A stretch of DNA of 64,000 nt from Paratrimastix pyriformis. Its lineage: Eukaryota; Preaxostyla; Paratrimastigidae. This document shows positions 11,275 through 31,507 of the stretch, piece after piece; position 1 is the stretch's first letter, and each line of letters starts with the position of its first letter. Made by a program: the position numbers and the translations under genes. Below the pieces are notes generated by a model. The model saw only the letters and a list, made by a program, of their open reading frames with translations. It made no database searches and was not told where the DNA came from. The stretch covers positions 196,001-260,000 of the forward strand of contig JAPMOS010000023.1 in the NCBI GenBank assembly GCA_027972325.1. The letters are read 5' to 3'.

Positions 11275-12231
11275 AAATGGGCACAATTGTCTGACCCTGC
11301 TCCCATCCTCACGAAGGATGCACACTTGGCGGGCTGGCAATTATTTTTTTTGTCGGAAAAAACGGTATTCGCTTGCAAGCACTCGAAGGAGGGAAAACGG
11401 TGAAAATGAAACAAGCAAAATGAAAAAAACCCAAAACCACGGAAGCTATTGATGAACCGGCGCGAAAGGCAAGAATATGGTCCACCGGATGATCGGGAGA
11501 TGTGCGCATTGGCGGGGAAGGGCAGAAAGCATCACCCCGATGCAGATACCCAAACACTATAGGGAAACCCAACTGGAGATGAGGATGAGGAGAAGGAGGG
11601 GGGTGCCGCCCGGATCAGCCGAGGAGAGCGGTGGGACCCAGAGATATTCTCCGAGGGTCCACACCCACGCGGGGCCGTGCCGGACGAAGAGGCAGCGAGC
11701 GAAGGAGACAGACAGATCGACAGACAGATCGACGGACGAACAGACAGGGAGGCACAACACGGCAAGGAGAAGAAGAAGGCGGCTGCGAGGGTTGGGGAGC
11801 GCACTCATCAGAGACGGGCCTGGGCTTTGGGGGGATGGGGGTTGGACGAGGATGGTGCCGAACGAAGGGCGGCCAGCAGAAAAACGCGACGCAAGAGAAG
11901 AGCCAGCCGAGCGGCGCAGCAGCACAGGCGACAGGAGGGGAGGCATCCGAGAAGACGAAGGGGAGGCCGGCCAGGGGGGCGAGCGGCTCATCCCATCCCT
12001 CGGTGGGGGAGGTGGGGTGGTCGGGACGGGAGCGGCGCCTATGCTGCCCACAGCGGGGACGTGACGGGATTCGGGTTGAGATCGGCATGGGGCGGGCGCA
12101 GTGGTGGTTGAGGTACAAGGCGAGAAGGAGACGACCATCCGAGGGGGGGGGGGGGGGGGGGGGGGGTCGTGGGGTGGTGATGGCGGCGGGCGACTGGTCG
12201 GTTCGGCGTGGCCGGCCCGAGGGACGGCCCC
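11275..12231. other. Intergenic region between convergent CorA and CDC14
   Basis: No convincing gene on either strand. The region is purine-rich on the + strand, with an imperfect GACA repeat near 11705-11745 and a G run at about 12147-12166. Several reading frames are open by composition only, and none shows a conserved motif. It presumably holds the two 3' UTRs. Confidence 0.6.
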
Positions 12232-13425
12232 TCACGGGCGCAGGGCGCCCCGCTGGAGGGTTGCCATCATGGGGGCCCCGGCCGAGGGCGCCCGGCTGGG
12301 GAGGCCGTGGTCAGGGCCGAGGGGGCGCTCGGCCGAGGCCGTGGCGCATGGGGTGCTGGGCGCCACCCCGGGCAGGGACGCCGCGGGCCCCGAGGAAAGG
12401 CCCGTCGGGGTGGGGTAGCGCGAGGGCGGCAGGCTGGACGAGACGGCAGAGCTGCTCCCGGGCAGCCGCAGGCTCGAGGTCATCGCTGCCACCACCAAGA
12501 CCAGGGTGGGGCGGGGGCGGGGGCGGGGGGCGGGGGCGGGGGCGGGGCGGGGGCGGGGGCGGGGGCGGGGGGCGGGGGCGGGGGCGGGGGCGGGGGCGGG
12601 GCGGGGGCGGGGGCGGGTGGTGGCAGAGACACGACACCACACAGAGATCAGGAATGAGCGAGCAGGCGAGCGGTGGCGGGTGGAGGGTGTGGATGTCATG
12701 CTGCGGGATGAGGCTGCGTGCACAGACGTGAGGCGCCGGGAGGCCCTGCGGAGCTGACCCGGGGCGGGATGCGCGACATGGGCACGGCGGCCGGCCGGCT
12801 GGGCGATGCCGACCCGATGCCCAGGCCCGAGGAGGCGGCCCCCATGCTGCCCAGGTCGGTGAGGCCCTGGTGGCCGTGGTGGTGGTGGCTCATGGGGGGC
12901 GTGGCAGTGGCCGTGGCCGTGGTGGCCGAGGTGGCGCTGGGGGTGCTGTGCTGGTGGGCCGGGAAGGTGGCGCTCAGGTGGGAGGTGAGCGGCGTGCCGA
13001 GGGAGCCTGGCCGGAGGGGCGTCCGTGAGGCGGCCGCGGCCGCGGGGGAGGATGTGGTGATGGTGGCACCCGGGGGGAGCGAGACCAGCCCGCGCAGGGG
13101 CACCGTCGAGGCGCCCGGGGTGGAGGGTGCCGGGGCGGGCGTCCGGAGGGAACTGCGGGGGGCGGGGCGACAGGGGGATGGGGGTGAGGACGGGAGTGCG
13201 CGAACGCCATGTGATCGCATGTCTGGGCAAGGGCAGGGGCGGGGCAGGACGCGTTGCCGTCCTCACGGACCTCAGGGGGACCGCGCCGGATGCCGTGGCG
13301 GGGGACCGCAGCCCGCCGGCCGAAGACAGCGGCGTGGATGGGGCCCCTGAAAGGGGAGCTGCGTGGGTGGGGAGGATGGCGACCAAGGGGGGAGCAAAGG
13401 GCGGGGAAGATTTGTGAAGATTTGT

Positions 13426-13456
<31 letters not shown>

Positions 13457-15868
13457 GTTGCGACGTTTCGCATGCAAATTCCTCGTTCCCGACGGGCTGG
13501 CCGGGTGGGTACGGACCGTAGCCAGTCCTGGACAAGGGCTTATTGGCGCTGCCCGCCAGCTGGCTCACCTGGGGCGGCTGCCCCGAGCCGGCCGAGGCCG
13601 CGCTGCCCACACGAAACCCGGTCTGAGGGGTCCCGGGGGCCGCCGCCGAGGCCCCGTAGCTGGCCGCGCCGCCCACCAGCCCGACCGGGGCCAGGGGCTT
13701 CAGGGGCGAGGGCGGCGGGGCCGGAGCCGCCTGCAGGGCCACCGTCAGCGGGCTGTACCCGGTCGTGGCGGCGGCGGCGACGGCGGGGCGCGGCGGGGCG
13801 GTGTGGGTCAGGGGCCGCTGGCGCCCAGGCCGCCCATGGAGGCGCTCATCGAGCCGGCCGAGGGCGGCGGCGGGGTGCTCACGTACCCGGGCGGGGTGGG
13901 CGGGCCCTCGCTGGGCGGCCGGTGGCCGCGGGCAGTCTGCCCAGCCAGCCACAACAGGAACACGAAATGTGTCGGGTGGGGGTGCGTGTTGGATGCGCCG
14001 ATGCCGTGTCTGTGTGCGCAGGGTCTCAGTGCTGGGTGCCGTGCTGGGTGCCGTGCGGGGGGGGGGGGGGGGGGGGGGACCTTGAGGGGGACCGGGTGCT
14101 CTCGAGGGAGGTGCCCCTGAGCTCCGCCTCGAGCATCTCCTCCACGCCCCGCTTCATCAGGGGGCGACCCGGGGCTGCTCGGCTCGCCCTGGAGCTTCTT
14201 CCGGTACAGCTCGCCCTGCTTCCACAGCCGCTGCTGGATCCTGATGGGATGTTTGTCAGGGGGGGGGGGGGGGGGATGCACGGTGGTGAGGGGTGATGAT
14301 GAAATCGGCAGGGGGGGGGGGGGGGGCTGATGGAGATTCGGCAGGGCACGGAACTCGTTGAGGAAGTGCTGCTGGGGTCCGATGATGCTGCCGGGCCGGC
14401 AGATGCGGATGTAACCCAGGGCCTCGGTGGCCGTGAAGTGGTAGTGCTTGATCAGGTAGCACGCGATCAGGGTGCCCGTCCGGCCCAGGCCGGCCTTGCA
14501 GTGCACCGAAACCACCCCAGCTGCGGCGAGCAGGGAGGGGGGCGTGAGATGGCGGCGGGCGGCAGTTGGGCAAAGTGAGGGTCTTCGGATCGGGAGCCGG
14601 GTAGGTGTGCGTGCGTGAGTGTGGGGGGGATGATGGCGGGGGGTGGCAGACGCTCGGTCTCGGCGATCTCGAGGAAGCGCCGCACGATCGATTCGCTGGG
14701 GATGCCGCCGTCCACGAAGTACAGCTCGTAGTGGTTCAGCCCTGGGCGCGGCGAGCAGAGCAGGCAGGGAGGGGGTTTGAGAGAAAGTGGCTTCAGCCGG
14801 GGTTCGTGCGATCGCCGTGACAGACCCGCATCCACAAAGCGCTTGCGGTCGTACATGCGTTTGTTCAACCGGACGACGGCCGTCACACCGGACTGCTTGA
14901 AATAGGGAATATAGAATTCTGGGTTGCGATGGCAATCAAAGAGATGGTTCTGTGAGGACAGAAGGGTAAACAGCCCACAAACCAGGAGTGTGTGTGCAAA
15001 TTCCATTTTCTTGGTTCACCTCGGTGTTGGAAGGACCAGAGAAGGCAATGAATTTGCCGGGAACAATCCAGTTGAGATCGCCATTCTCGACGCGTTCGTA
15101 ATACTCATATCTAGTATGAGGGACGTGGACAAAGAATCGAAAAGGTGTACTTTAATGGCAAATGAGGACCCGGAATACAGACTCGTTGACATCAAAGTTG
15201 CTGAAATCGAAAAAGTTGTTGGCGCGTGCCTTGGCGAGACCCTTGAGACACTCGAGGATCGTGAGGTTGAACGTGGACAATCCGTAAGAAGCATCACGGA
15301 ACGGCGGGAAAGGGGGATACGCTCCCAGGAAGGGGCGATACGCATCATCGGGGGTGCGGTGAAGGTACAGGACCTATTCATTTCAGAAAGGAAGGGCGAA
15401 GGGATGTCGAACGTCACTGATTGAATTTGTTGCAAGAGGCAGACAGAGTAGCAGCCCACCAGAAAGACGGCGTTCGCTCTCTTGTGCCCGTCGTGAGAGG
15501 AGTAATAGTAGATTTTTTTAGTTTTCAGAGCCGGATCCTGATAGAAAAACACATTGAAAGAAACATGGTATCACATGGTTTTGGAAATCTTCAGCAAAGT
15601 CAGAGAGGACCTTCATTTTTTCATCAACCATGGCACAGAACCGGTAAACGCAGGCGAGATTCAAAGGACCAAAGTCAGCTGAGAATGGCTGATACACAAG
15701 AGTTTGATCAATTGTGAAAAAGTGAATGTTGGGGTTGGGGTGTGGAGCTGTTCTCAATCCCACATAATAAAACCGATCTAAAGGGAAAGAAACAGTTTTT
15801 CTGGCATAAAATTCATATTTATATCAACCTTTGATGATCTCAACGGCACTCGTGAGCTCTCGATCCAT
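12232..15868 (-). CDS. CDC14: CDC14-family dual-specificity protein phosphatase
   Basis: Reverses CDK phosphorylation during mitotic exit and, in ciliates and animals, also acts at basal bodies. The start at 15868 gives [13 protein letters not shown], then a 51-nt intron (15828-15778), then [10 protein letters not shown]. Domain A follows, with [42 protein letters not shown] and [13 protein letters not shown]. Domain B has [30 protein letters not shown], the catalytic P-loop HCKAGLGR (14480-14503; Cys nucleophile and Arg of CX5R) and [17 protein letters not shown]. Every signature residue of the family is present. Beyond the catalytic core a long Ser/Pro/Ala-rich tail, encoded between about 14240 and 12232, is probably disordered; its exon joints are uncertain because the introns are simple repeats. 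The stop TGA at 12232 ends [11 protein letters not shown]. It is divergent from the RNA ligase gene, with 137 bp between start codons. Confidence 0.95.
12507..12616 (+). repeat. (GGGGGC)n hexanucleotide array in CDC14 intron
   Basis: About 110 bp of G4-5C units with phase slips. The sense strand of CDC14 reads C-rich. Confidence 0.95.
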
Positions 15869-16005
15869 CGAAGCGAAGTCGTTTCAACCAAAAAAGCGAA
15901 GAGCGGCAACCCCCCTGGCGTAAGTTACTATCGCTCGTTATTTGTTCGCGCCCTCCTGTCCGTTCTTTTTTGGTTGTTTTTTAACGCCTTGTGTTCAAGT
16001 CGGCC
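15869..16005. promoter_or_regulatory. Divergent promoter region, CDC14 / RNA ligase
   Basis: These 137 bp between two start codons are clearly AT-richer than the surroundings. They hold T-rich tracts (about 15964-15982) and the 11-mer AAGCGAAGAGC at 15894-15904, with a partial copy AAGCGAAG at 15871-15878. The 11-mer is shared with the other divergent promoter at 9169. Confidence 0.5.
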
Positions 16006-25082
<9,077 letters not shown>

Positions 25083-25224
25083 TCAAACCGACGCAAAGCC
25101 GGATCTGCCCTGACTCTAGGAGCATTTTGACAAGGTTACCCACGAAAGCATGCCCCAGGAGCGGGTTCGTTGGGAAGAGCGAAGACTGGTCCAGAAACAG
25201 ATTTTTGCAGGGCAAACAACACAA

Positions 25225-26583
25225 TCATCGCGGAGGAGCTGTCTGCGGATACCCGCCCAACATCGACGGTTGCGACCCCGGCTGGGGCTGCCCTGGTTGT
25301 GGTTGACCAGCGTAATATGGCTGGGCCGCATACATGGCCGGGTACATGTACATTGGCTGCCCCTGCATCGGTACGGCGGTCCCAATTGGTCCTGCCGCTG
25401 GCTGGGCGAGCGGCGGCGCATACGCGAATCCGTAGGGGCCACCCGGGGGGATGGCACCACCCATGCCAAAAGGAGGCGCTCCCACCAGGGCCGGCTGGGG
25501 CTGAGCCATTGCGGCGGCGCTTGGCGCTGGAGGCGGGGGAGTGGCACGGCCAGTCACCGAGACCGAGGCCCGCGGAGGGGTCGGCGCAACTCCAAGTTGA
25601 GCCGCACGGGGAGCGGAGGATGGCGTGCCACCAATGGAGGATGGGGTGACGGAGGTGGCGGCTGGCGTGGCCGGCTCGGGAGGCGCCCACATCAGATGGG
25701 GCTGGAACTATGGCGGACCCAAGAACCAAGAACAACGGGAAGGAGGAAGCGGTGAGCGCTCACCGCGGTGTGACCAGAGCAATCGGACCTTGGTGAAGAG
25801 CCACGAGAGCGATTCGTTTGCACGGCGGACATCCTGCATCAGAACCATCACCTTTTCGGCAGGGGGCTCTACGGATCCGGACCAGGGAGGCGGGGTCAAT
25901 CGGGCGGACTCGGAGGGGGGGAAGGGGAGGGGGGGAGGGGGAGGCAGACCGTGCCATGCGTGCCCCTCGATGAGGTCAAAGGTGATCCGCTTGGAGCAGT
26001 CGGCGAAGCATCGTCGGAAAACCTCGACTCCTCTTCGCTGTGGATTGCGCGCAGGCGGGACGGCATCGTGAGCTGGCGGCACCGGAGAGGAACGGCAGAC
26101 CAGTCTGTGTCGGAGGAGCCGATCCAGAGTTGGGGACATGTAGATAGTCCCCTCGATAATGTAATAGTAGGCCAGAGGGAGCACTTTATCGGGACCCAGC
26201 CGATGGGATTTCTGAATGCCGTAGACCCAGAGATCGGGCGGGAGGACAGGTGGAGATTGTCCGGGTGGGGGCGGCGGAGCCCCAGGAGGAAGAGGTGCAG
26301 GTGTTTGGTGGACCAGAGAAAGAGAGTATTCTGTACCGATCATACGCCTGCAGTGGAAGTGAAGTGAGACAAAACACCCGGCTCTAATGTCGGACCGCAG
26401 TTGAGAAAGATCGCGCTGTTGCATCTTACAAAGCTGATTGTTGCATGTCAGCTCATAAAACGGAGAATTTGAAAAATAGTCCAGAGCAGATTTCTCGTCA
26501 AGCCTCCAATGCTGAAGCCAGAGGGGATCTCTGTGTGCCGAAAACGGTGAGTTCAGTCAGAATGCTGCCAGCTGACCTCCATG
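25225..26583 (-). CDS. MED6: Mediator complex subunit 6 (MED6)
   Basis: Head-module subunit of Mediator, required for RNA polymerase II transcription. ATG at 26583 starts MEVSWQ, which joins across a proposed 35-nt GC-AG intron (26566-26532) to DPLWLQHWRLDEKSALDYF. The family core follows: SNSPFYELTCNNQLCKMQQ, MIGTEYSLSLVHQTP, then LWVYGIQKSHRLGPDKVLPL and AYYYIIEGTIYMSPTLDRLL. A C-terminal helix (FRRCFADCSKRITFDLIEGH) matches the region ending the conserved domain in animals and fungi. Here a Pro-rich insert splits the domain after VHQTP, and a Pro/Gln/Gly-rich tail is added in the last exon (FQPHLMWAPPEP to TAPPR) with stop at 25225. The gene is tandem with RBBP4, 153 bp upstream of its start. 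The identification is strong; the first exon is the least certain part. Confidence 0.9.
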
Positions 26584-26786
26584 CTGTAGTGAAGAGCCTC
26601 TCGTCTGGATGTGCGGAAGTGGCCAGCGGAGGCGGGGACGGGGGTGCTGGTCCGGGTCCGGTTTCCTGCGCAGTCATTGTCACCAGTCCACAGCCGCCGC
26701 CTGTCAGATGTCAAAAGCCATTGCCAACATGAGCGGAGAACCTCAACATCAGATGCTCATCTTAATCCAGCTGAATTTCATGACAA

Positions 26787-26857
26787 GCTGGGGTAGTATA
26801 GTGGCAGAATTCTTGCCTGTCACGCAAGAGACCCGGGTTCAATCCCCGGCCCTAGCG
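26787..26857 (+). tRNA. tRNA-Asp (GTC)
   Basis: The acceptor stem GCTGGGG pairs with CCCTAGC (one G-T). The anticodon stem CTTGC/GCAAG encloses loop CTGTCAC with anticodon GTC. The T arm CCGGG-TTCAATC-CCCGG is perfect. The discriminator is G (26857), followed directly by eight T from 26858, an RNA polymerase III terminator. No intron. Convergent with the receptor-kinase gene. Confidence 0.96.
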
Positions 26858-26865
26858 TTTTTTTT
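26858..26865 (+). terminator. Pol III T-run terminator of tRNA-Asp
   Basis: Eight consecutive T immediately after the discriminator base. Confidence 0.9.
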
Positions 26866-26946
26866 GCTCTCTCCAGAGAAATTTTTGGGTTTGGAATATA
26901 GAAGGGGGCCGAGTGGGCCGCCCATTACTGCATCTGCTTGTCGGCT

Positions 26947-29900
26947 TCACTGCTCCAGACGGCCCTCCTCGAGGAGGGGGACGGACTCCGCCCTGCGCTC
27001 GGTGTCGTCTGGGACTGGCGACTTCCGGCGCCGGCGCCGCTCGCCGGCTGGCGCCTCGGCAGCGACAGCGTACGGGTGGGCCTCCACCTCCGGGGCAAGC
27101 AGGTCCACGACCTGCCCCCACCCCCAAACACCAAACAGACAAGCCATGAGGCGCAGACCCAATTGACCGGGCTGTTGGGTGAACGCAACGCAATCCCGCG
27201 GGGCTGCACGGCGACAAAGGACTCACGATGGGTGGCGGGGGGGCCAACGGCCGGTCGGACCTGCTGCATGGTGGGGCGGGCCTCGGGGCGCTCCTCGAAG
27301 CATGCCCGGATGAGGTCCCCCACCAGGGGCTGGCAGCCGGGCTCTCCAGCAGCGGCCGGTGGGGGCGGCACGGGCAGCCGGGCCCCCTGGGTGACGGTCA
27401 TCATCACCCGCAGCGGGGGCACCCCCTCCCAGGGCGTCTGCCGGGTGAAGAGCTCCCACAGGACAACCTGCACCCACCCCGCCGGCCCGGGGGAGGAACA
27501 GCAGGTGGGTGCGGATGAGGCGGCCAGAGAACAGCTGGAGAGGGAAGAAGGAAAAAGGAAAAAGGAGCTGGTCCTACCTGGACTCGAACCAGGATTCTTG
27601 GATTCAGAGTCCAATGTCCTGACCATTAGACTATAGGACCGGGCGATGGGGGCGCCACACAGGGCGGGGCGGCCAGGGCGGGGCGGCCAGGGCGGGGCAG
27701 CAGCCACGGACCCCGAAGGAGAACACGTCCGAGGGCAGCCACGAGCGGTCCCCGCGCAGCACCTCGGGCGCCGACCAGGCTGTTGTTCGCCCAACACGCC
27801 CAGCCCCCGCCCCGCCCGCCAGCCCAGCCCGCCACCCAGACGCACCACATAAGAGCAGAGCAGCGCGGGCCGGCCCGGTTGGCATTGGGGCTGCCATCAA
27901 GGAATGGCGCGCCGGAAGCCGGGGTGGCCGTGTCTGGCGGACCGGGGGTGCCCGCGGCGGTGGTGATGCCTGCCTCCTGGGAGAGCCGCGAGATGCCGAA
28001 GTCGGAGACCTTCACCCGCAGGTCGTCCGTCACCAGCATGTTCTGCGACTTGACGTCCCTGCACACACCCCCAACCAGCCACCAGGCACCCGCAGCATCA
28101 GTGTCCGTGTCCACGGTGAGTGAGCATGTTCTGCGACTTGGCGTCCCTGCACACACACCCATCCCCGGCAGCACCAGCGCCAGCAGGGAGGGGATTGTTG
28201 CGATGGAAGGTCCAGCAGCGGCGACCAGAGGCCCAGTCCAGAGCCGAACCAGGGGTCAGGAGCGGATTGGGGCGAGAGCGGGGGCGGGGCGGGGTGCTGA
28301 CCGGTGCAGGATGGGCGGCTTCAGGGTGTGCAGGTAGTTGAGTCCTGTCACCCAGCCCCAGCCACCACCCCGAAGACCGCCCCCAAGGTGGGCGTGGCGC
28401 ATTGTGCGGAAAGCGGAGGCAGGGCAAGGACACGCGGGGGGCACGATGGCACGGAGCATGGGGTGGTAGGACGGAGGTGGGCGGGAGGTGGGGGCTGGGG
28501 AGATCCGCGGGGCGGACCCCAGGCCATGTCGAAGGCCATGCGAAGGTTGGAGGGAGGTTGGAGGGAGGTTGGAGGGAGGCTGGAGGGAGGCTGGAGGGAG
28601 GTTGGGGGGCGGACCCCTGGCCATGTCGAAGGCCATGCGGAGGCGCAGGGCGGGCGGCATGGCGAGGGCCTCGTCGTGGAGGAGCCCGTAGAGGGAGCCG
28701 CGCCCCATGAACTCGGTGATGATCAGCCGGGGCGACTCGAAGGTGGCCCCGATCAGCGACACGATGTACTGCCCCCCACACACACACACACACAGACACC
28801 CACCCAGCCCAGGCACACCCCCCGGCGTCACCCACCCACCCACCCACCAGCCACCAGCCACACAGACACGTCCCGACATGAGGCGGTGATGCGATGCCAG
28901 GATATCACGTGCGCTTCATACCACTTCCTCCAGTGCAGCGGGGCGGGGGAGGTGCGGGCGGGTGCGGTGCGGTGCGGACGGGGTGCCTGAGGGTGTGGTG
29001 TGTGGGGGCACGGACGGGGTGCCTGAGGGTGCGCATCATGGCCACCTCGCGGCGGAAGTCGTCCGTCATGGCCTGGGAGGGGCTCGTGTCGAAGAGCCGC
29101 TTGACGGCGACCGCGGTCCCGTTGAGGTCCCCCTTGAAGACCTCGCCCGCTGCCCCGTGGCCCACCTGCCCACCACCCAGCCACCCACGATGTTGAACGG
29201 GATGAGGATGGATGGCGATGATAATTGGGGTTGATGATTGGTTGATGATGATGGTTGAATGGTGATGTGGTGGTGAGGACAGATCGAGTGACGATGACGG
29301 GATGCAGCCGCGGGGGATGGAAGGCGGACCCGCTGGAGGATCTTGAGGCTGGTGAAGTCGACCGAGGCCACCTGGTAGCTGCGCCACGAGGCCAGCTCGA
29401 TGGCCGTGGCCCGCTTCAGCCGCACCCACCGGGCCAGCGCGTAGCAGCCCAGCCCCACAATGGCCATCAGCAGCAGGCCGCCCACGGGCCCCAGCGCATA
29501 CCCGAGCGGCTCCGCCAGCGACCGGAAGACGTGCACCGTCCCCACGGGCACCCGGTGGATGCCGTCGTTGCTGGGGGTGTGGTGGCGGGCAGTTGGGGTG
29601 ATGAGCGCGTCGCCCCTGCCCACCCCCAGCCCACCCACCCGCCCGCCTGAGAACCCGAGGCCCCTCGGCGGGTCGGCTGGGGGGAGGTGCGGAGCGGACC
29701 TGAGCCAGAGCACGTATGTGGCCGGGACCGAGTACAGGGCCCGGTCCAAGGCGCACGTGCCCACGGGGTCGGAGGCGTTGCTGATGGCGAAGGCCACGGG
29801 CTCCTGGACGAGGCGCCCCTCAGTGTCTAAGAGGAGACACCGGGCCTTGAAGCGGGCGTCGGCCCGGGGGTCGGCCAGCCGGACGGTGAGGCTGAGGCAT

Positions 29901-30912
29901 GGCGTCTGGCAGGACGCCTCGGCCAGGGCCCGGCCCCCGTCCACCAGCAGGCCCCGCATCTCCGGGAGCAGGTTGGCCGGCCCGGGCAGGGTCACCCGGG
30001 TCGCCTCGTCCGTGTAGAGCCACAGGGCGCCCCCCGCGAGCGTCGTGTCGTTGATTTGATCAGGCCGGGTCACCTCCAGCCCGGCCAGGGTCGCCCAGGC
30101 GTTGACGGGCCGCTCGCTGGCGGCCAGGTTCTCCTCGAAGCGGCACCCGGGGCCCACCAGGGCCTCGCTGGCGTTGAGGTTGAGCGCCCCGCCCCGGTTG
30201 GCGGCGAAGGTGACATTGGTGAAGTCGGCGCCCCCGATCCGCTGCAGGGCCACGGCCCCCGGGGCCACCGTGTCCGTGGGCAGGGCAGCCTGGCCGCGGA
30301 AGACCGTGTCCGCAAAGTGCCACCGGGCCGCACACGGCTCCTCGGAGGACACGAAGACGGCCGTCCCCACGGGGCGCGCCATCTGCGAACAGGGGAGCGG
30401 CGTGGAGTCGTTACATGTGCCCCGGGGCAGGGGCAGGGGCAGGGGCAGGGGCAGGGGCAGGGGCAGGGGCAGGGGCAGGGGCGGACATTGGCTGCGAAGA
30501 GGCACCCCTGGAAGGAAGCTTCCTGGTCACCGGCCGCCTCGCCGGCCACCGCCCCGCCGCCCGATGTCGATGCCTGGTTGCCCTCGAAGCGACACCCCAC
30601 GACCGCCACTTGGGCGGCTCCACTGAGGAAGAGGGCCCCGCCCGCCTGGGCGCTGTTGCCCTCGAAGCCGGTCCCGTCCAGGTCCACCCCCGTGGCGGTC
30701 AGGTGGGCCGCCCCGCCCAGGGTGCGCGCCTGGTTCTCGCGCATGGTGCAGCCGCGGCGGATGGCTCAGCCCCCGGAGGCCGTGTTGTGGGCGAAGAGGG
30801 ACCCCTCGAGGAGACAGCTGCAGCCAACCACGGCCAGCGCCCCGCCAAGTTCGGCCAGGTTCTCCTGCGTTCAGCCAGGCAGTGGTGATGGTGGTGGTGG
30901 TGGTGGTGGCGA

Positions 30913-30946
<34 letters not shown>

Positions 30947-30990
30947 GGTGGTGGTGGTGGTGGTGGTGGTGGTGGTGGTGGTGGTGGTGG

Positions 30991-31084
<94 letters not shown>

Positions 31085-31476
31085 GGTGGTGGTGGTGGTG
31101 GTGGTGGTGGTGACGATGATGATGATCAGATGATGAGGCCAGACGAAAACCAGCTGGCTTTCCATCCGCACCATCCGCACCCCCCACCAATGCGACGCGA
31201 TGGGGTCTGCTGGGAGGCGGACCTCAAAGGTGGACCCGTGGATGGCCAGGGTGAGGTTGTCGAAGAACCCAGCCCCGAAGAAGGCGCCCTGCTTGGACCC
31301 CGTGACCGTGTCGCCCCACGAGCCGAAGCTGCCCCGGACAGGCACCAGGCCGTGCCCCGGACGGCGCTGCCCTGGCTGTACCGCGAGCCCCGTGAGGTCA
31401 CGTCGGAGTCGGTGGCGTAGAGGACGGCCCCGTCCCGGGCCCCGTTGTCCTCGAACGAAGAGCCCTCGATCTGCGC

Positions 31477-31507
<31 letters not shown>

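Noticed and set aside
11557-12138. Open minus-strand frame downstream of CDC14 as a separate gene
   Set aside because: Composition-driven, no conserved motif, and beyond the in-frame CDC14 stop at 12232.
28123-28160. Second kinase catalytic loop (RDAKSQNML)
   Set aside because: Only about 22 coding nt are duplicated and they run into non-kinase sequence; a decoy copy inside an intron.
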